A stretch of DNA of 64,000 nt from Streptomyces armeniacus (GCF_003355155.1 NZ_CP031320.1:542359-606358); one strand, 5' to 3'; positions 10,960-21,916 are shown, numbered from the stretch's first letter. Numbers and translations are program-made. The notes: a model not told the origin generated them from the letters alone.

Positions 10960-11946
10960 GTGAGCAATCTCGATACGCGTCCGGCGCGGGCGGAGTGCGG
11001 CGGACGCGAGGACGTCGCCGCACGTCCCGTACGGGAACTGCTGGAACCGCGCAGCGTGCCGCTCGGCGAGTCCACCGTCGTCCGCAGGCTGCTGCCGAAC
11101 CTCGGCCGCCGCATGGTCGGGGCCTGGTGCTTCGTGGACCACTACGGCCCCGACGACATCGCCGACGAGCCGGGCATGCAGGTGCCGCCGCATCCGCACA
11201 TCGGGCTGCAGACCGTCAGCTGGCTGCACGAGGGCGAGGTGCTGCACCGGGACAGCCTCGGCTCGCTGCAGACCGTACGGCCGCGGGAGCTCGGCCTGAT
11301 GACCTCCGGCCGCGCCATCGCGCACTCCGAGGAGTCGCCGCGCGAGCACGCCCGCTTCCTGCACGGCGCGCAGCTGTGGGTGGCGCTCCCGGACGCGCAC
11401 CGGCACACCGACCCGGCGTTCGAGCACCACGCCGCGCTGCCCGTGGTCGAGGGCGGCGGCGCGGGCGTACGGCACCCGGGGTTCAGCGCGACGGTCATCC
11501 TCGGCGAACTGGACGGCGCGGCCTCCCCCGGACGTACGTACTCCCCGCTGGTCGGCGCGGACATCTCGCTGGCGGCGGGCACGGACGTACGGCTGCCGGT
11601 GGAGCCGGACTTCGAGTACGCGGTGCTGACGATGTCCGGCCTCAGCGAGGTGGACGAGGTGCCGCTGGAGAGCGGCTCGATGCTGTATCTCGGCTGCGGA
11701 CGCCGCGAGTTGCGGATGCGCGCGGACCGCGACAGCGAACTGCTGCTGCTCGGCGGCGAACCGTTCGAGGAGAAGCTGATCATGTGGTGGAATTTCATCG
11801 GGCGCAGCACCGAGGACATCCAGCAGGCCCGCGAGGACTGGACGGCGGGCCGCCGCTTCGGCACGGTCGAGGGCTACGCCGGCCCGCCCCTGCCCGCCCC
11901 CACGCTGCCGGCCACACCCCTCAAGCCGCGGGGCCGCACGCGCTGA
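10960..11946 (+). CDS. Pirin-family protein
   Basis: 328 aa from GTG 10960. It shows the bicupin pirin pattern: HPHIGLQTVSWLHEGEVLHRDSLGS, RPRELGLMTSGRAIAHSE and QLWVALPD in the N-terminal cupin, with the conserved metal-binding His and Glu residues, and a C-terminal cupin containing FEYAVLTMSG and LLLLGGEPFEEKLIMWWNF. Bacterial pirins include quercetin dioxygenase-like enzymes and redox-sensing partners. The last 50 nucleotides, including the stop codon, recur at 25476-25527 with a two-base insertion, so the C-terminal TPLKPRGRTR is shared with an unrelated 34-aa peptide. Confidence 0.92.
   Translation: MSNLDTRPARAECGGREDVAARPVRELLEPRSVPLGESTVVRRLLPNLGRRMVGAWCFVDHYGPDDIADEPGMQVPPHPHIGLQTVSWLHEGEVLHRDSLGSLQTVRPRELGLMTSGRAIAHSEESPREHARFLHGAQLWVALPDAHRHTDPAFEHHAALPVVEGGGAGVRHPGFSATVILGELDGAASPGRTYSPLVGADISLAAGTDVRLPVEPDFEYAVLTMSGLSEVDEVPLESGSMLYLGCGRRELRMRADRDSELLLLGGEPFEEKLIMWWNFIGRSTEDIQQAREDWTAGRRFGTVEGYAGPPLPAPTLPATPLKPRGRTR
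11897..11946. repeat. Copy A of a 50-nt dispersed repeat (end of the pirin gene)
   Basis: 17 nt plus 33 nt identical to 25476-25527, which has two extra C residues between the two blocks. Identity ends exactly at the TGA stop. The last 21 bases can fold as an imperfect hairpin (AGC-GCG paired with CGCGCT). Confidence 0.85.
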
Positions 11947-11966
11947 TCTGCCACGACGGCCAACGC

Positions 11967-11994
11967 GCTGACGGCCGTGATGCTGGCTGTCAGC
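11967..11994 (+). terminator. Hairpin downstream of the pirin gene
   Basis: GCTGACGGCC (11967-11976) pairs with GGCTGTCAGC (11985-11994), allowing one G-T pair, around an 8-base loop, 21 bases after the pirin stop and between convergent genes. No U tract follows, as is usual in Streptomyces. Confidence 0.55.
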
Positions 11995-12158
11995 CTGCTG
12001 CGCCGGCACGAACGTGAAACACCTGAAAGGCCATTCGCCCAGGTCAGCCACCACCAGCCACTCATCGCGGCAGGTCACCGCGTTCACTGGTCTCTTCCGC
12101 GACAGCTGATGCGCGGGTGCCGCCGTGCCCCGCGTGACCCGTGCCCGTACGCGACCGC

Positions 12159-14099
12159 CTACCCTCCGCCCGGCCCGGTGCCCACTGAGCCGGGTGGCGG
12201 GGGCGTGACGGCCCCGTCCGCCCAGCGTTCTCCGCGCAGGGCACGGGCGGCCAGCTCCATGATCCGCCGCTGGTCGGCGAGTTCGGCGTTCCGGCTGGTG
12301 GTCTCGTGGCCACCGCTGAACCACTCCAGCGTGACGTCGCCGCCCGCGTTCTCCAGCGCCTCGGCATAGCGGTGCACCTGGCGGGGCGGCGTACGCGTGT
12401 CGTGGGTGCCCGTCTTGATCCAGACGGGGGCCCGTACGTGTTCGACGTAGCTGATCGGCGACGCGCGCCGGAAGACCCCGGGGTCCTCGTCGGGTGTGAT
12501 GCGGAAGAACGAGCGCCAGGCGGCGCGGAGCGCCGGGTTCATGTCGTCGTACGCCCCGGCCCAGTCGGCCATGGGGACGAACGCCATGGCGCCCGCGAAG
12601 AGTCCGGGCAGCCGGCCCACGGACAGCAGGGAGAGGTAGCCGCCGTAGGACGCTCCGGAGACGAACACCTTGTCCTTGTCGGCGATGCCCTCCGCGACCA
12701 GCCATTCGACGCTCGCGGCGAGGTCCTCGAGCTCCCGCTCGCCGATGGTGTGCCAGAAGCCCTCGCGGTAGCGGCGTCCGAAGGTCTGCGAGCCGCGGTA
12801 GTTGACCGCCGCGTAGGCGAACCCGTTCTCGAGCCAGGCCTGTGCCTCGGGCGTGTACCGGTCCACCGTGACCAGTTGGGGACCGCCGTGCACGCTCAGC
12901 AGGGTCGGCAGCGGCTCCCGGGTGCCGCGCGGGCGCCCGGCCCACAGCTGCACCGTCGTCCCGTCGAGGGACGTGACGGTGTGGGACGTCAGGGGTGTGC
13001 CCGGGTGGACGAGGGCGGGCGTCCACACGGGTGTGACGGTATGTGCGGCACGGTCGGCACGGAGCATGGACAGCGGGAGGTCGAAGCGCTGGTGGAGGAG
13101 CCGGGGTTGGCCGTCCGCCCCGTAGTGGGACGCCCAGTAGTTCGGGTGGGCGTCGGCGATGTCGGCCTCGAAGAAGGCGCCGGAGGGGTGTACGAGCGGA
13201 TCGAGGGCGCCCGTACGGACATTCCACTCCATGACGTGGTGAACGCCCCGGTCGACGTGGACGAGCAGGACGTACCGCGCGTCGTCCGACCAGTCGAGCG
13301 GCACCAGGTCGCCGTGGAGGTGGGAGGCGTCCAGGTCGGTGCGTGAACCGTCGGGGAAGTGCCACAGGCAGGGCCGGATGAATCCCGTCCGCTCGGTGGC
13401 GACGAGGATCCGGTCGTCGCCGGCCACGGGTGAGAAACGGATGCCGCGGACCGGCTCCGCCGGCCCGTCGGACAGCGTACGCGGGGCGGTGCCGCCTTCC
13501 GGGGCGCCCTGCTCGGGGCCGTCCGGGGTGTCGCCGCCGGCCGGGACGACGGTCACGGCGAAGCGCCGGATGCCCGGGTTGTGGTCCGTGGTGTCCAGGC
13601 AGGCCCAGCGGCCGTCCGCGGAGATGAGCCCGTTCCAGGCCTCTGCTTGCGAGCTGAACAGGCGCCGGGGCGGGCGCCGTTCGTCCCCCGTGCCGATCAG
13701 CCACAGGGCGAAGCCGTCCGCGGTGACCGCCGTGAGCACCGCGTACGTGCCCTCGCGGGCGACGTCGATGCCCCTGAGCGTGAACGGCGTCAGTCCGGGT
13801 GTGAGGTCGGTGGCGGGGGAACCGTCGACCGGAAGGGACCACACGTGGCCCACCTCCGAACCGTTGTCGTCGAGGAGGTTGAGGACGGCCCTCCCGTCGG
13901 CGGTCAGGACGGCGTTGCGCGGGTCTCCGTATTCGCCGAGCACGCGCCGGCCGGCGCCTTCCGCGGCGTTCCAGACCGTGAGCGTCGATCCGTCCGGCTC
14001 GTCGTGGACCATCAGTACGAGGTCGTCCGTCCTGCCGCGCCCCCGGCGGGCGGAGACGCACTGCCGGGCCTCGAAGAAGCGGCTCCAGTCCTGGGTCAC
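12159..14099 (-). CDS. S9 family (prolyl oligopeptidase-type) serine peptidase
   Basis: 646 aa, cytoplasmic. About 1-380 is a beta-propeller-like region (repeats such as VLTADGRAVLNLLDD and LISADGRWACLDT). About 390-646 is the alpha/beta-hydrolase catalytic domain, with LLSVHGGPQ, the nucleophile motif GASYGGYLS (Ser near 483), the Asp in TGTHDTRTP (near 565) and the His in SGGHETT (near 596). ATG 14097-14099 lies only 10 bases after the stop of the ABC ATPase gene, so it is the last gene of the peptide importer operon. It probably cleaves the imported peptides inside the cell. The C-terminus ends in a Pro/Gly-rich tail. Confidence 0.93.
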   Translation of the reverse strand: MTQDWSRFFEARQCVSARRGRGRTDDLVLMVHDEPDGSTLTVWNAAEGAGRRVLGEYGDPRNAVLTADGRAVLNLLDDNGSEVGHVWSLPVDGSPATDLTPGLTPFTLRGIDVAREGTYAVLTAVTADGFALWLIGTGDERRPPRRLFSSQAEAWNGLISADGRWACLDTTDHNPGIRRFAVTVVPAGGDTPDGPEQGAPEGGTAPRTLSDGPAEPVRGIRFSPVAGDDRILVATERTGFIRPCLWHFPDGSRTDLDASHLHGDLVPLDWSDDARYVLLVHVDRGVHHVMEWNVRTGALDPLVHPSGAFFEADIADAHPNYWASHYGADGQPRLLHQRFDLPLSMLRADRAAHTVTPVWTPALVHPGTPLTSHTVTSLDGTTVQLWAGRPRGTREPLPTLLSVHGGPQLVTVDRYTPEAQAWLENGFAYAAVNYRGSQTFGRRYREGFWHTIGERELEDLAASVEWLVAEGIADKDKVFVSGASYGGYLSLLSVGRLPGLFAGAMAFVPMADWAGAYDDMNPALRAAWRSFFRITPDEDPGVFRRASPISYVEHVRAPVWIKTGTHDTRTPPRQVHRYAEALENAGGDVTLEWFSGGHETTSRNAELADQRRIMELAARALRGERWADGAVTPPPPGSVGTGPGGG

Positions 14100-14109
14100 T
14101 GCTGACTCC

Positions 14110-15086
14110 TTACGGGAGGTTCGTGGGCTCCGGGAAGTGGCAGGCCACCCGGTGGCCGGTGGCGAGTTCCCGCGGGGGCGGGGCCGTTTCCGCGCAGATC
14201 TCCTGCGCCTTCCAGCAGCGCGTACGGAAGCGGCAGCCGGACGGCGGGTTGAGCGGACTCGGTGCGTCGCCCCGGAGGACGATGCGCTCGCGGCCCCGTT
14301 CCGCCCGCGGGTCCGGGATGGGGACCGCCGACAACAGGGCCTGTGTGTACGGGTGTTGCGGCGCGCCGTAGAGCGTGTCCGCGGGGGCGCTCTCCACGAG
14401 CCGGCCGAGGTACATCACCGCCACGTCGTCGCTGATCTGGCGTACGACGGACAGGTCGTGGGCGATGAAGAGATACGTGAGGCCGATCTCCTCCTGCAAG
14501 TCGTGCAGCAGGTTGAGCACGCCGGCCTGCACGCTGACGTCCAGGGCGCTCACCGGCTCGTCCAGCACGAGCACGCCCGGCTCGACCGCCAGGGCTCTGG
14601 CGATCCCGATGCGCTGGCGCTGGCCGCCGGAGAACTGGTGCGGAAAGCGGCGCGCGTGGTCGGGGTCGAGGCCGACCTGTTCCAGCAGTTCCCGGACGCG
14701 CTGTCCGCACCGCTCCCGGTGAAGGCCGTGGATGCGCAGGGGTTCGGCGAGGATCTCCGCCACGCTCATCCGGGGGTCGAGCGAGGAGTACGGGTCCTGG
14801 AAGACGAGCTGGATCTCCTTGCGGAGCCGCTGTACGGCCTTGCGGTCGGCGGCGGCGACGTCGATCCCGTTGACCAGCGCCTGTCCGCCGACGGGCGCCA
14901 GCAGCCGGACCAGGCAGCGGCCGAGGGTGCTCTTGCCGCAGCCGGTCTCCCCGACGAGGCCGAGGGTCCGGCCGCGGCCGATGCGGAAGTCCACGCCGGA
15001 CACCGCCTGCACGGCCGGGGAGCCGACCGTACGGCGGCGGGAGCGGTACTCGGCCACCAGCCCTCTGACGTCGACTGCCGGGGTGC

Positions 15087-15090
<4 letters not shown>
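14110..15090 (-). CDS. ABC transporter ATP-binding protein, OppF/DppF type
   Basis: 326 aa from ATG 15088-15090. Walker A is [12 protein letters not shown], the signature motif is [15 protein letters not shown] and Walker B is [13 protein letters not shown]; a switch His follows in FIAHDLSVV. The C-terminal oligopeptide-type extension contains [16 protein letters not shown], with the cysteine pattern of OppD/DppF. The start overlaps the stop of the upstream ATPase gene by four bases (ATGA). It works with the next gene product as the heterodimeric motor of the importer. Confidence 0.96.
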
Positions 15091-16117
<1,027 letters not shown>

Positions 16118-16121
<4 letters not shown>

Positions 16122-17032
16122 CGCTGCCTCCCCTGGTGGTCGAACGCGTCCCGCAGCCCGTCGCCGAGGAAGTTGACGGCGAGCACGGTGAGCAGGATGG
16201 CCCCGCCGGGTGCGTACAGCAGGTGGGACTTGGACGTGCCCACGAGCCCGGACGCCTGGTTGAGCATGTTGCCCCAGCTGGACTGGGGCGGCTGGATGCC
16301 GAAGCCCAGGAAGCTGAGGGTCGACTCGAGGATGATCGCGGTCGCCACGGCCAGCGAGACGTTGACGACGATCACGCTGAGGAGGTTCGGCAGCAGGTGC
16401 CGTACGACGATCCGGGTCTGCGACGCGCCGAGCACCCGCGCCGCGTCGACGAACTCCTTCTCCCGCAGGCTGACGACCTGCGAGCGCACCACGCGGGCGA
16501 TCACCGTCCAGCCGAGGCCGGCGAGCACCAGGACGATGGTCGCGGGCGAAGGGCTGAGGGCCTGCATCGCCAGGGCGAGGAGGGCGATCGCGGGGACGAT
16601 CAGGAACAGGTCGGTGACGCGCATGATCAGTTCCTCGGCCCAGCCGCCGAGCAGCCCCGCGACGGCGCCGGCGAGGGTGCCCACCGCCGTGGACAGCACG
16701 GCGACGCTCAGCCCCACGGTGAGCGAAACGCGGCCCGCGTAGAGGACTTCGCTCAGGTAGTCGCGGCCGAGATCGTCCGTCCCCAGCCAGTGTTCCGACG
16801 AGGGCGGGAGGGATCCGGTCAGGATGTTCTGGTCGTTGCGCGGATAGGGCGCGATCCACTCGGCGCCGTAGCAGCACACCATGACGGCCAGCAGCAGCAC
16901 GAGGCCGACGACGGCGATCCGGTGCCGCAGGAAGCCCTCGACGACGAGGCGGCGCCGGCTCTTGTCCGCCGTCACCGGCGTGGTGCCGGTGTCGCCGGCG
17001 GGCTTCGCGGACCGGAGGAAGGGGACGGTCAT
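16118..17032 (-). CDS. ABC transporter permease, OppC/DppC type
   Basis: 304 aa from ATG 17030-17032. The sequence has an N-terminal TM ([18 protein letters not shown]), the conserved [21 protein letters not shown] entry segment, about five further TM segments, and the EAA-type loop [21 protein letters not shown] that contacts the ATPases. It overlaps the stop of the upstream permease gene. Together with that protein it forms the membrane channel for peptide-like substrates. Confidence 0.95.
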
Positions 17033-18072
17033 CGCAGGGCCACCCTCGGGTCGAGCAGCGCGTAACCGAGGTCGGCTGCCAGATTGAACAGGACCATGGC
17101 CACCGCCACGATGAGCATCCACGGCAGCAGCACGTACACGTCGCCCGCCAGCAGCGAGTCGAGGAACAGCCGGCCCATGCCGGGGATCGCGTAGATCTGC
17201 TCGGTGACCACCAGGCCCCCGATGAGCAGCGCCGAGTCGGTGGCGACGACCGTGATGAACGGTGCCAGCGAGTTGCGCAGGGCGTGCCGGAAGAAGATCC
17301 GCCGCGGCGGCACGCCCTTGGCGCGTGCCGTCCGCACGTAGTCGCTGCCGAGCGCGTCGAGCATGGACGCCCTGCTGAAGCGCGACCAGCTGGCGATCAG
17401 ACTCACGGTCAGGGTGAGCACGGGGAGCGCCAGATGCCGGAAGTAGTCGGCGTTGACGCCGCTCTGGCCCGGCGAGTGGAGCCCGACGAAGTACAGCGGC
17501 GGCTGTGCCAGGCCGAACTGCTCCTTCGGCCACACGGCGAGCAGCTGGATGAGGATGAGCCCCAGCCAGAACGCGGGCATGGCCACCCCGAGGTACGAGA
17601 AGCCGGTGAGGACGTGGTCTCCGAGGGAGTACTTCCGTACCGCGGAGTACGTGCCGATGGCCAGCGCCAGGACCCCGGCGAACAGGACGCCCCAGAAGAC
17701 GAGTTGGACCGTCGTACCGAGCGCGGACGCGAGCATGCTCTGCGCCGAGTCGCCGGTCCTGGTGCTGACGCCCCAGTCCCCGGTGACGAACGCCTTCATC
17801 CACAGGAAGTACTGCTCCGCGACCGACCGGTCGAGGCCGAGCCGGGCGGCCTCGCGCCGGACGACCCCGGGGTCGCGGGCCTGCCGGAGCTTGGTCAGCG
17901 GGTCGAACGTGGCGCGGACCGCCCAGAAGAAGACGAACGACGCCAGAATGACGGCGGGCACCGAGTAGATCAGCCGGCGCAGCGCGTAGCCGAGCACCTG
18001 CCTGCCCTGGCCGCGGCGGGAGCGGAGGCCGCCCGTCGCCGGCCGTGCGGGCAGCCGTGGCAGCCCGCTCAC
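17029..18072 (-). CDS. ABC transporter permease, OppB/DppB type
   Basis: 347 aa. GTG 18070-18072 is chosen because it overlaps the TGA of the binding-protein gene (GTGA); the frame stays open further upstream but only through that gene. The first TM is LIYSVPAVILASFVFFWAV, followed by the periplasmic loop with YFLWMKAFVTGDWGVS, further TM segments and the EAA loop VRTARAKGVPPRRIFFRHALRN. The C-terminus ends [11 protein letters not shown], as is usual in DppB. Confidence 0.95.
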   Translation of the reverse strand: MSGLPRLPARPATGGLRSRRGQGRQVLGYALRRLIYSVPAVILASFVFFWAVRATFDPLTKLRQARDPGVVRREAARLGLDRSVAEQYFLWMKAFVTGDWGVSTRTGDSAQSMLASALGTTVQLVFWGVLFAGVLALAIGTYSAVRKYSLGDHVLTGFSYLGVAMPAFWLGLILIQLLAVWPKEQFGLAQPPLYFVGLHSPGQSGVNADYFRHLALPVLTLTVSLIASWSRFSRASMLDALGSDYVRTARAKGVPPRRIFFRHALRNSLAPFITVVATDSALLIGGLVVTEQIYAIPGMGRLFLDSLLAGDVYVLLPWMLIVAVAMVLFNLAADLGYALLDPRVALR

Positions 18073-19781
18073 TTGGCGACGCCCCACTCCTCGAGGTTCC
18101 ACCAGGGGCCCTCGCTCGGGTTGAGGCTGATACGGCCTCCCACGCGCTTGTTCCAGAGCAGGATGTTCGGCACGGTCCCGACGGGAATCGACGGAACGTT
18201 CTCGGCGATCACCTTGTCGGCCTTCAGCGAAGCGCTCGCGCGCCGCTTCTCGTCCAGCTCCCGGTCGACGTCGCGCAGCAGCGGGTCCAGTCCGTCCACC
18301 TTGGAGCGGATGAAGTTGAGCCCGGACTGGCCGTTCTCCTCGGTGGGAATCGAGACCTCGCTGAAGGTGTTGCTGAGCGCCGGGTTCGGGAACGTGTCGA
18401 TCAGTGTCCACAGGCCCATCTGGAAGTCACCGGAGGGCGCGCGCTTTCCGAAGAGTTCGGCGGCACTGGTGTTCTTGATGGCCGCGCGGAAACCGGCCTG
18501 CTTCAACTGGGTCTGCAGAATCTGCTCGGTGAGTTCGCGCCGCTTGTTCCCGGCCAGGGAGACAAGGGTGAAGGCCGCCGTACGTCCGTCCTTGGCCCAG
18601 AGGCCATCCTTGTCCTTACGCCATCCCGCGCCCTTCATCTCCTGGTCGACGGCCTTCAGATCGCGGGTGTACTTCGAGAAGTCGCTTCCGCCGTACTGTC
18701 CCACCATCGGTGTCACAAAGCTCTGGGAGGGCTTTTCCACGCCCAGGGAACCGTAGAGCTTCTTGACGATGGCGGCGCGGTCGACCGCGTAGGCCACGGC
18801 CTTTCTGACCGGCAGCGAGTCGAACGGGAACTCGTCGTTGTTCAGCCACAGCGCCTCGAGGTTCCCCGTGTCGGGGTCGACCAGCTTGTTGGTGCCGGAC
18901 ATTCCCTCGAGCTGTTCCATCACGTCGATCTGGGGCGTGGGGTAGAGGGCGTCGAGCTGTCCGCTCTTGAATGCCTGGAATGCGGCGGCGGTGTCCGCCG
19001 TGAACTGGAAGGTGACCTTGTCGAGTGTGGGTTTCCGGCCCCAGTACCGGTCGTTCGGCACCAGCGTGACGGAGCTGCCGCGCTTCCAGGACTGGATCTT
19101 CCAGGGGCCGCCGCTGAAGCGGTAGCCGTCCTTCATGATCTTGTGCCGGTCCTTGCCGCCGAGAAGATGCTCGGGGAGGACGCCGTAGTCGCCGCTGAAC
19201 AGCGTGCGCCACCCGGCGTAGGGCTCCTTCAGGGTCACCACGGCGGTCTTCGCGTCGGGCGTGCTTACCGACGCGATCTTGTCGTAGCCGGTCTTGTCGA
19301 AGATGTCCTTGCCGTCGCGGATCTGCAGCGCGGTGTACTTCAGATCTGCCGAGGTGATGGGCTTCCCGTCGGACCAGACGGCGTCCGGGTGCAGCTTGTA
19401 CGTGATCTTCTGCTGCCGACCGGGGGCCACGGCGGGCTCCTCGGCCATCATCTCGGAGGCCTTGGCCACCCAGTCCGGCCCCTTGCGCCGTACGTCGAAC
19501 ACCTTCGGGATCGTCTGCGTCTTCATCATGTACGTGCCCCAGATGGAGCCGCTGCAGACGGAGATCCAGTCGGCGCAGTCGGGCTCCGCCTCGGCGCCGA
19601 TGACCAGGTTCCCGCCCTTCTTCACCGGGACCGCGGAGTGGGACGCGGCGCCGGGCTCCGTCCCGTCCGACCCCGTGCATCCGGCGACGAGCACGGCCAG
19701 GGCCACCCCGCATACGACAGTGGCCTGCTTCGGTCCGGCGGGCTTCCGGGCGGGCTGTTCGGTGCGCTGGCTCATCGCCAT
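18069..19781 (-). CDS. Peptide ABC transporter substrate-binding lipoprotein (SBP family 5)
   Basis: 570 aa. A lipoprotein signal peptide ends in the lipobox LVAGC near residue 34, so the mature protein is anchored outside the membrane. Family-5 motifs follow: KITYKLHPDAVWSDGKPITSADLKYT and, near the end, NILLWNKRVGG. ATG 19779-19781 is preferred because AGGAAG lies seven bases upstream; GTG 19784 and ATG 19775 are alternatives. It is the first gene of the six-gene operon SBP-permease-permease-ATPase-ATPase-S9 peptidase. The inverted repeat at 19871-19887 upstream suggests control by the divergent TetR regulator. Confidence 0.95.
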   Translation of the reverse strand: MAMSQRTEQPARKPAGPKQATVVCGVALAVLVAGCTGSDGTEPGAASHSAVPVKKGGNLVIGAEAEPDCADWISVCSGSIWGTYMMKTQTIPKVFDVRRKGPDWVAKASEMMAEEPAVAPGRQQKITYKLHPDAVWSDGKPITSADLKYTALQIRDGKDIFDKTGYDKIASVSTPDAKTAVVTLKEPYAGWRTLFSGDYGVLPEHLLGGKDRHKIMKDGYRFSGGPWKIQSWKRGSSVTLVPNDRYWGRKPTLDKVTFQFTADTAAAFQAFKSGQLDALYPTPQIDVMEQLEGMSGTNKLVDPDTGNLEALWLNNDEFPFDSLPVRKAVAYAVDRAAIVKKLYGSLGVEKPSQSFVTPMVGQYGGSDFSKYTRDLKAVDQEMKGAGWRKDKDGLWAKDGRTAAFTLVSLAGNKRRELTEQILQTQLKQAGFRAAIKNTSAAELFGKRAPSGDFQMGLWTLIDTFPNPALSNTFSEVSIPTEENGQSGLNFIRSKVDGLDPLLRDVDRELDEKRRASASLKADKVIAENVPSIPVGTVPNILLWNKRVGGRISLNPSEGPWWNLEEWGVAK

Positions 19782-19870
19782 CACCTTTCTTCCTGGCGGC
19801 CCCGGGTGGTCGCGATGGAGGCATCGTATGGAGCGGGAACCCGGTTAGCAAGAGTCTTCGACAATTCGAT

Positions 19871-19887
19871 AGTCAATGGTGTTGACT
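19871..19887. promoter_or_regulatory. Inverted-repeat operator between importer and tetR
   Basis: AGTCAA-TGGTG-TTGACT is a perfect 6-5-6 palindrome in the 178-base gap between the divergent binding-protein and TetR genes. A close relative lies at 21921-21937 upstream of the M20 peptidase. This is the most likely TetR site (inference). Confidence 0.75.
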
Positions 19888-19959
19888 TGATTCGTGAGCG
19901 GGGTTTCCGGCAGGGTTCCCGAGTAACGAGACCGTCTCGCCGACCGAAAGAGAGTCTTG

Positions 19960-20682
19960 ATGAGCCCGAACCAGGACAGGAAGCCTCCGGCGGCGAAGAA
20001 CGCACGGGGAGGACGGCGGGCCCGGCACAGCCTGAGCCGGGAGATGATCGTGGAGGCGGCCGAGAAGATCGCCATGCGCGAAGGACTCGACGGGCTGACG
20101 TTCCAGGCCCTCGGCAAGGAACTGGAAGCGCACCCGACGTCGATCTACCGGCACTTCCGCGACAAGGACGAATTGGTGCTGGAACTGGTGGACACCCTAC
20201 GCTCCCGTTCTTACGGCGGGGAGCTGAAGGCCACCGAATCCTGGCGGGACGATCTGCGCACCCAGGCCCGCCACATCCACGACCACTACATGCGCTATCC
20301 ACAGCTCGCTCTCCAGATGGCCGCCAGAACGACCCGCCGCCCCATGGAGTTCTCAAACGTCGAATTCGCCCTGGACGCTTTCCTGCGCGCCGGTCTTCCG
20401 CCCGACGAGGCGGCCACGTGCATGCGCGTGTTCGGAAATGTGATCCGCTCGCTGTCCAGCATGGAATCCGGCTTGCACGCGCTGGACACCGAGGCCAGGA
20501 ACCGGGACGCGCTGGCCTGGGAAGTGGAGTACCGGAGCGTTTCCGCGGAGGAGTATCCGCGTATCGCTTCCATGGGCGACCACCTCACTTCCATCGGGGA
20601 CCCGCGGATCTTCGACAATGCCGTGGAGCTCTTTCTCGACGCGGTCGAGGTACGCGCGCGCCGGGCCGCCTCGGCCGGCTGA
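19960..20682 (+). CDS. TetR/AcrR-family transcriptional regulator
   Basis: 240 aa from ATG 19960 (TTG 19957 is possible). The helix-turn-helix covers about 28-75 (SREMIVEAAEKIAMREGLDG, then TFQALGKELEAHPTSIYRHF and RDKDELVLELVD). The rest is the helical ligand-binding domain. It is divergent from the peptide importer operon and convergent with the M20 peptidase gene. Its presumed operator occurs in front of both target transcripts, so it probably senses a peptide or amino acid derivative and controls uptake and hydrolysis together. Confidence 0.93.
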   Translation: MSPNQDRKPPAAKNARGGRRARHSLSREMIVEAAEKIAMREGLDGLTFQALGKELEAHPTSIYRHFRDKDELVLELVDTLRSRSYGGELKATESWRDDLRTQARHIHDHYMRYPQLALQMAARTTRRPMEFSNVEFALDAFLRAGLPPDEAATCMRVFGNVIRSLSSMESGLHALDTEARNRDALAWEVEYRSVSAEEYPRIASMGDHLTSIGDPRIFDNAVELFLDAVEVRARRAASAG

Positions 20683-20752
20683 GCGCCCTCTCCCGTCAAC
20701 TCCCGCCGCTCTTCCGGCCGGTCGGCCCGCCGACAGGAGGCGCGGCGGACAC

Positions 20753-21874
20753 TCAGCTCTCCGGAGGGGCGAGCGCGCGGACGAGTGCGGCGATGAGCGC
20801 GGTACGCCCCTCCAGTGACGCCGCGTCCACCCACTCGTCCCGCGCGTGCGCGCCACCGCCCGTGGGCCCCAGCCCGTCCAGGGTGGGCACGCCCAGGGCC
20901 GCGGTGAAGTTTCCGTCGGACGCGCCGCCCACCCTCGCCTCGCGTACGGGAGGCAGCCCCTCCGCCCGCGCCACGCGCCGCGCCGTGTCGAGCAGCCCGG
21001 CGGACATGCGGCGTTCCAGCGGCAGGCGGTTGACGCCGCCCGTGAGCTCGACTCCGGCCCCGGGTGTACGTGGCCGGAGCGAGCGCAGGTCCTTCTCGAC
21101 GCGCTCCAACTCGTCCCGGTCCCACGCCCGTACGTCGACCTCGATGTACGCCGACTCCGGAATGGTGTTACGCGTGCTGCCCGCCCGTGCAACCGTCGGG
21201 CTGACGGAGGTGCCGCGGTCGTCGTCGCCCAACTCGGTTATGGCGAGCACCTGGTGGGCGAGCTCGAGCAACGCGTTGACGCCGCGCTCCGGCTCCAGGC
21301 CGGCGTGCGCCGCCCGGCCCGTGACCTCCACGCGGTACATCGCTCCGCCCTTGCGCGCGGTCTTGAGCGCGCCGTCCAGGCCGGGTTCGAGGACGAGTAC
21401 GGCCGCGCAGTCCCGTGCCGCCTCCTCCACGAGCGCGCGCGAGGTGGTGGAGCCGACCTCCTCGTCGCCCGTGACCAGCAGCCGTACGTGGCCGGTGCGG
21501 CCGGCGGCCCGCAGGGCCTGGAGTGCCAGCACCAGGCCGGACTTCATGTCGAAGACTCCCGGGCCGGTGACCCGTTCGCCGTCGACGGCGAACGGCCACG
21601 CCGCGAGCGTTCCGAGCGGCCACACGGTGTCCATGTGCCCCAGCAGTAGTACGGGCCTGCCGGAGGCGGACGAGCGGTCCCGCTCCTCGCGGTACAGGTG
21701 CGGGACACCGTCGCGCACCTCCCGGTGGGCGGTGCCGAGGAAGCCGTCGGACCAGTCCGCCACGAGGTCGTAGCACGCCTGGAGTCCGGGCGCGTGGCCC
21801 GTGGGGGACTCGATGCTGACGAGTCGCGACAGCCGTTCGAGGGCCTGGCCGTCCGCACAGCCGGAGTCTGGCAT
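20753..21874 (-). CDS. M20 family metallopeptidase (carboxypeptidase G2/glutamate carboxypeptidase type)
   Basis: 373 aa from ATG 21872-21874, with GAAGGA nine bases upstream (GTG 21877 possible). Metal-binding motifs: LLGHMDTVW (His, Asp), TGDEEVGS (Glu-Glu) and GPTGGGAHARDEWV near the C-terminus. The dimerisation domain insert contains TGRAAHAGLEPERGVNAL. Enzymes of this group release C-terminal glutamate or other amino acids from N-acylated substrates. The operator copy at 21917-21941 lies about 43 bases upstream, linking it to the importer across the tetR gene. Confidence 0.93.
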   Translation of the reverse strand: MPDSGCADGQALERLSRLVSIESPTGHAPGLQACYDLVADWSDGFLGTAHREVRDGVPHLYREERDRSSASGRPVLLLGHMDTVWPLGTLAAWPFAVDGERVTGPGVFDMKSGLVLALQALRAAGRTGHVRLLVTGDEEVGSTTSRALVEEAARDCAAVLVLEPGLDGALKTARKGGAMYRVEVTGRAAHAGLEPERGVNALLELAHQVLAITELGDDDRGTSVSPTVARAGSTRNTIPESAYIEVDVRAWDRDELERVEKDLRSLRPRTPGAGVELTGGVNRLPLERRMSAGLLDTARRVARAEGLPPVREARVGGASDGNFTAALGVPTLDGLGPTGGGAHARDEWVDAASLEGRTALIAALVRALAPPES

Positions 21875-21916
21875 CACATCGCGTCCTTCACCTTGGCGTT
21901 CCCTCACTGTCGGGAT

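Noticed and set aside
11947..12158. Short ORFs in the pirin to S9 gap
   Set aside because: No ribosome binding site or family resemblance; the region is better explained by a terminator between convergent genes.
10822..14061. A 1079-codon minus-strand open frame across the S9 peptidase and pirin genes
   Set aside because: Arg/Pro-rich composition without motifs; the S9 and pirin frames have full catalytic or metal motifs.
18045..21773. A 1242-codon plus-strand open frame spanning importer, tetR and M20 genes
   Set aside because: It crosses three genes on both strands and has no recognisable domains.
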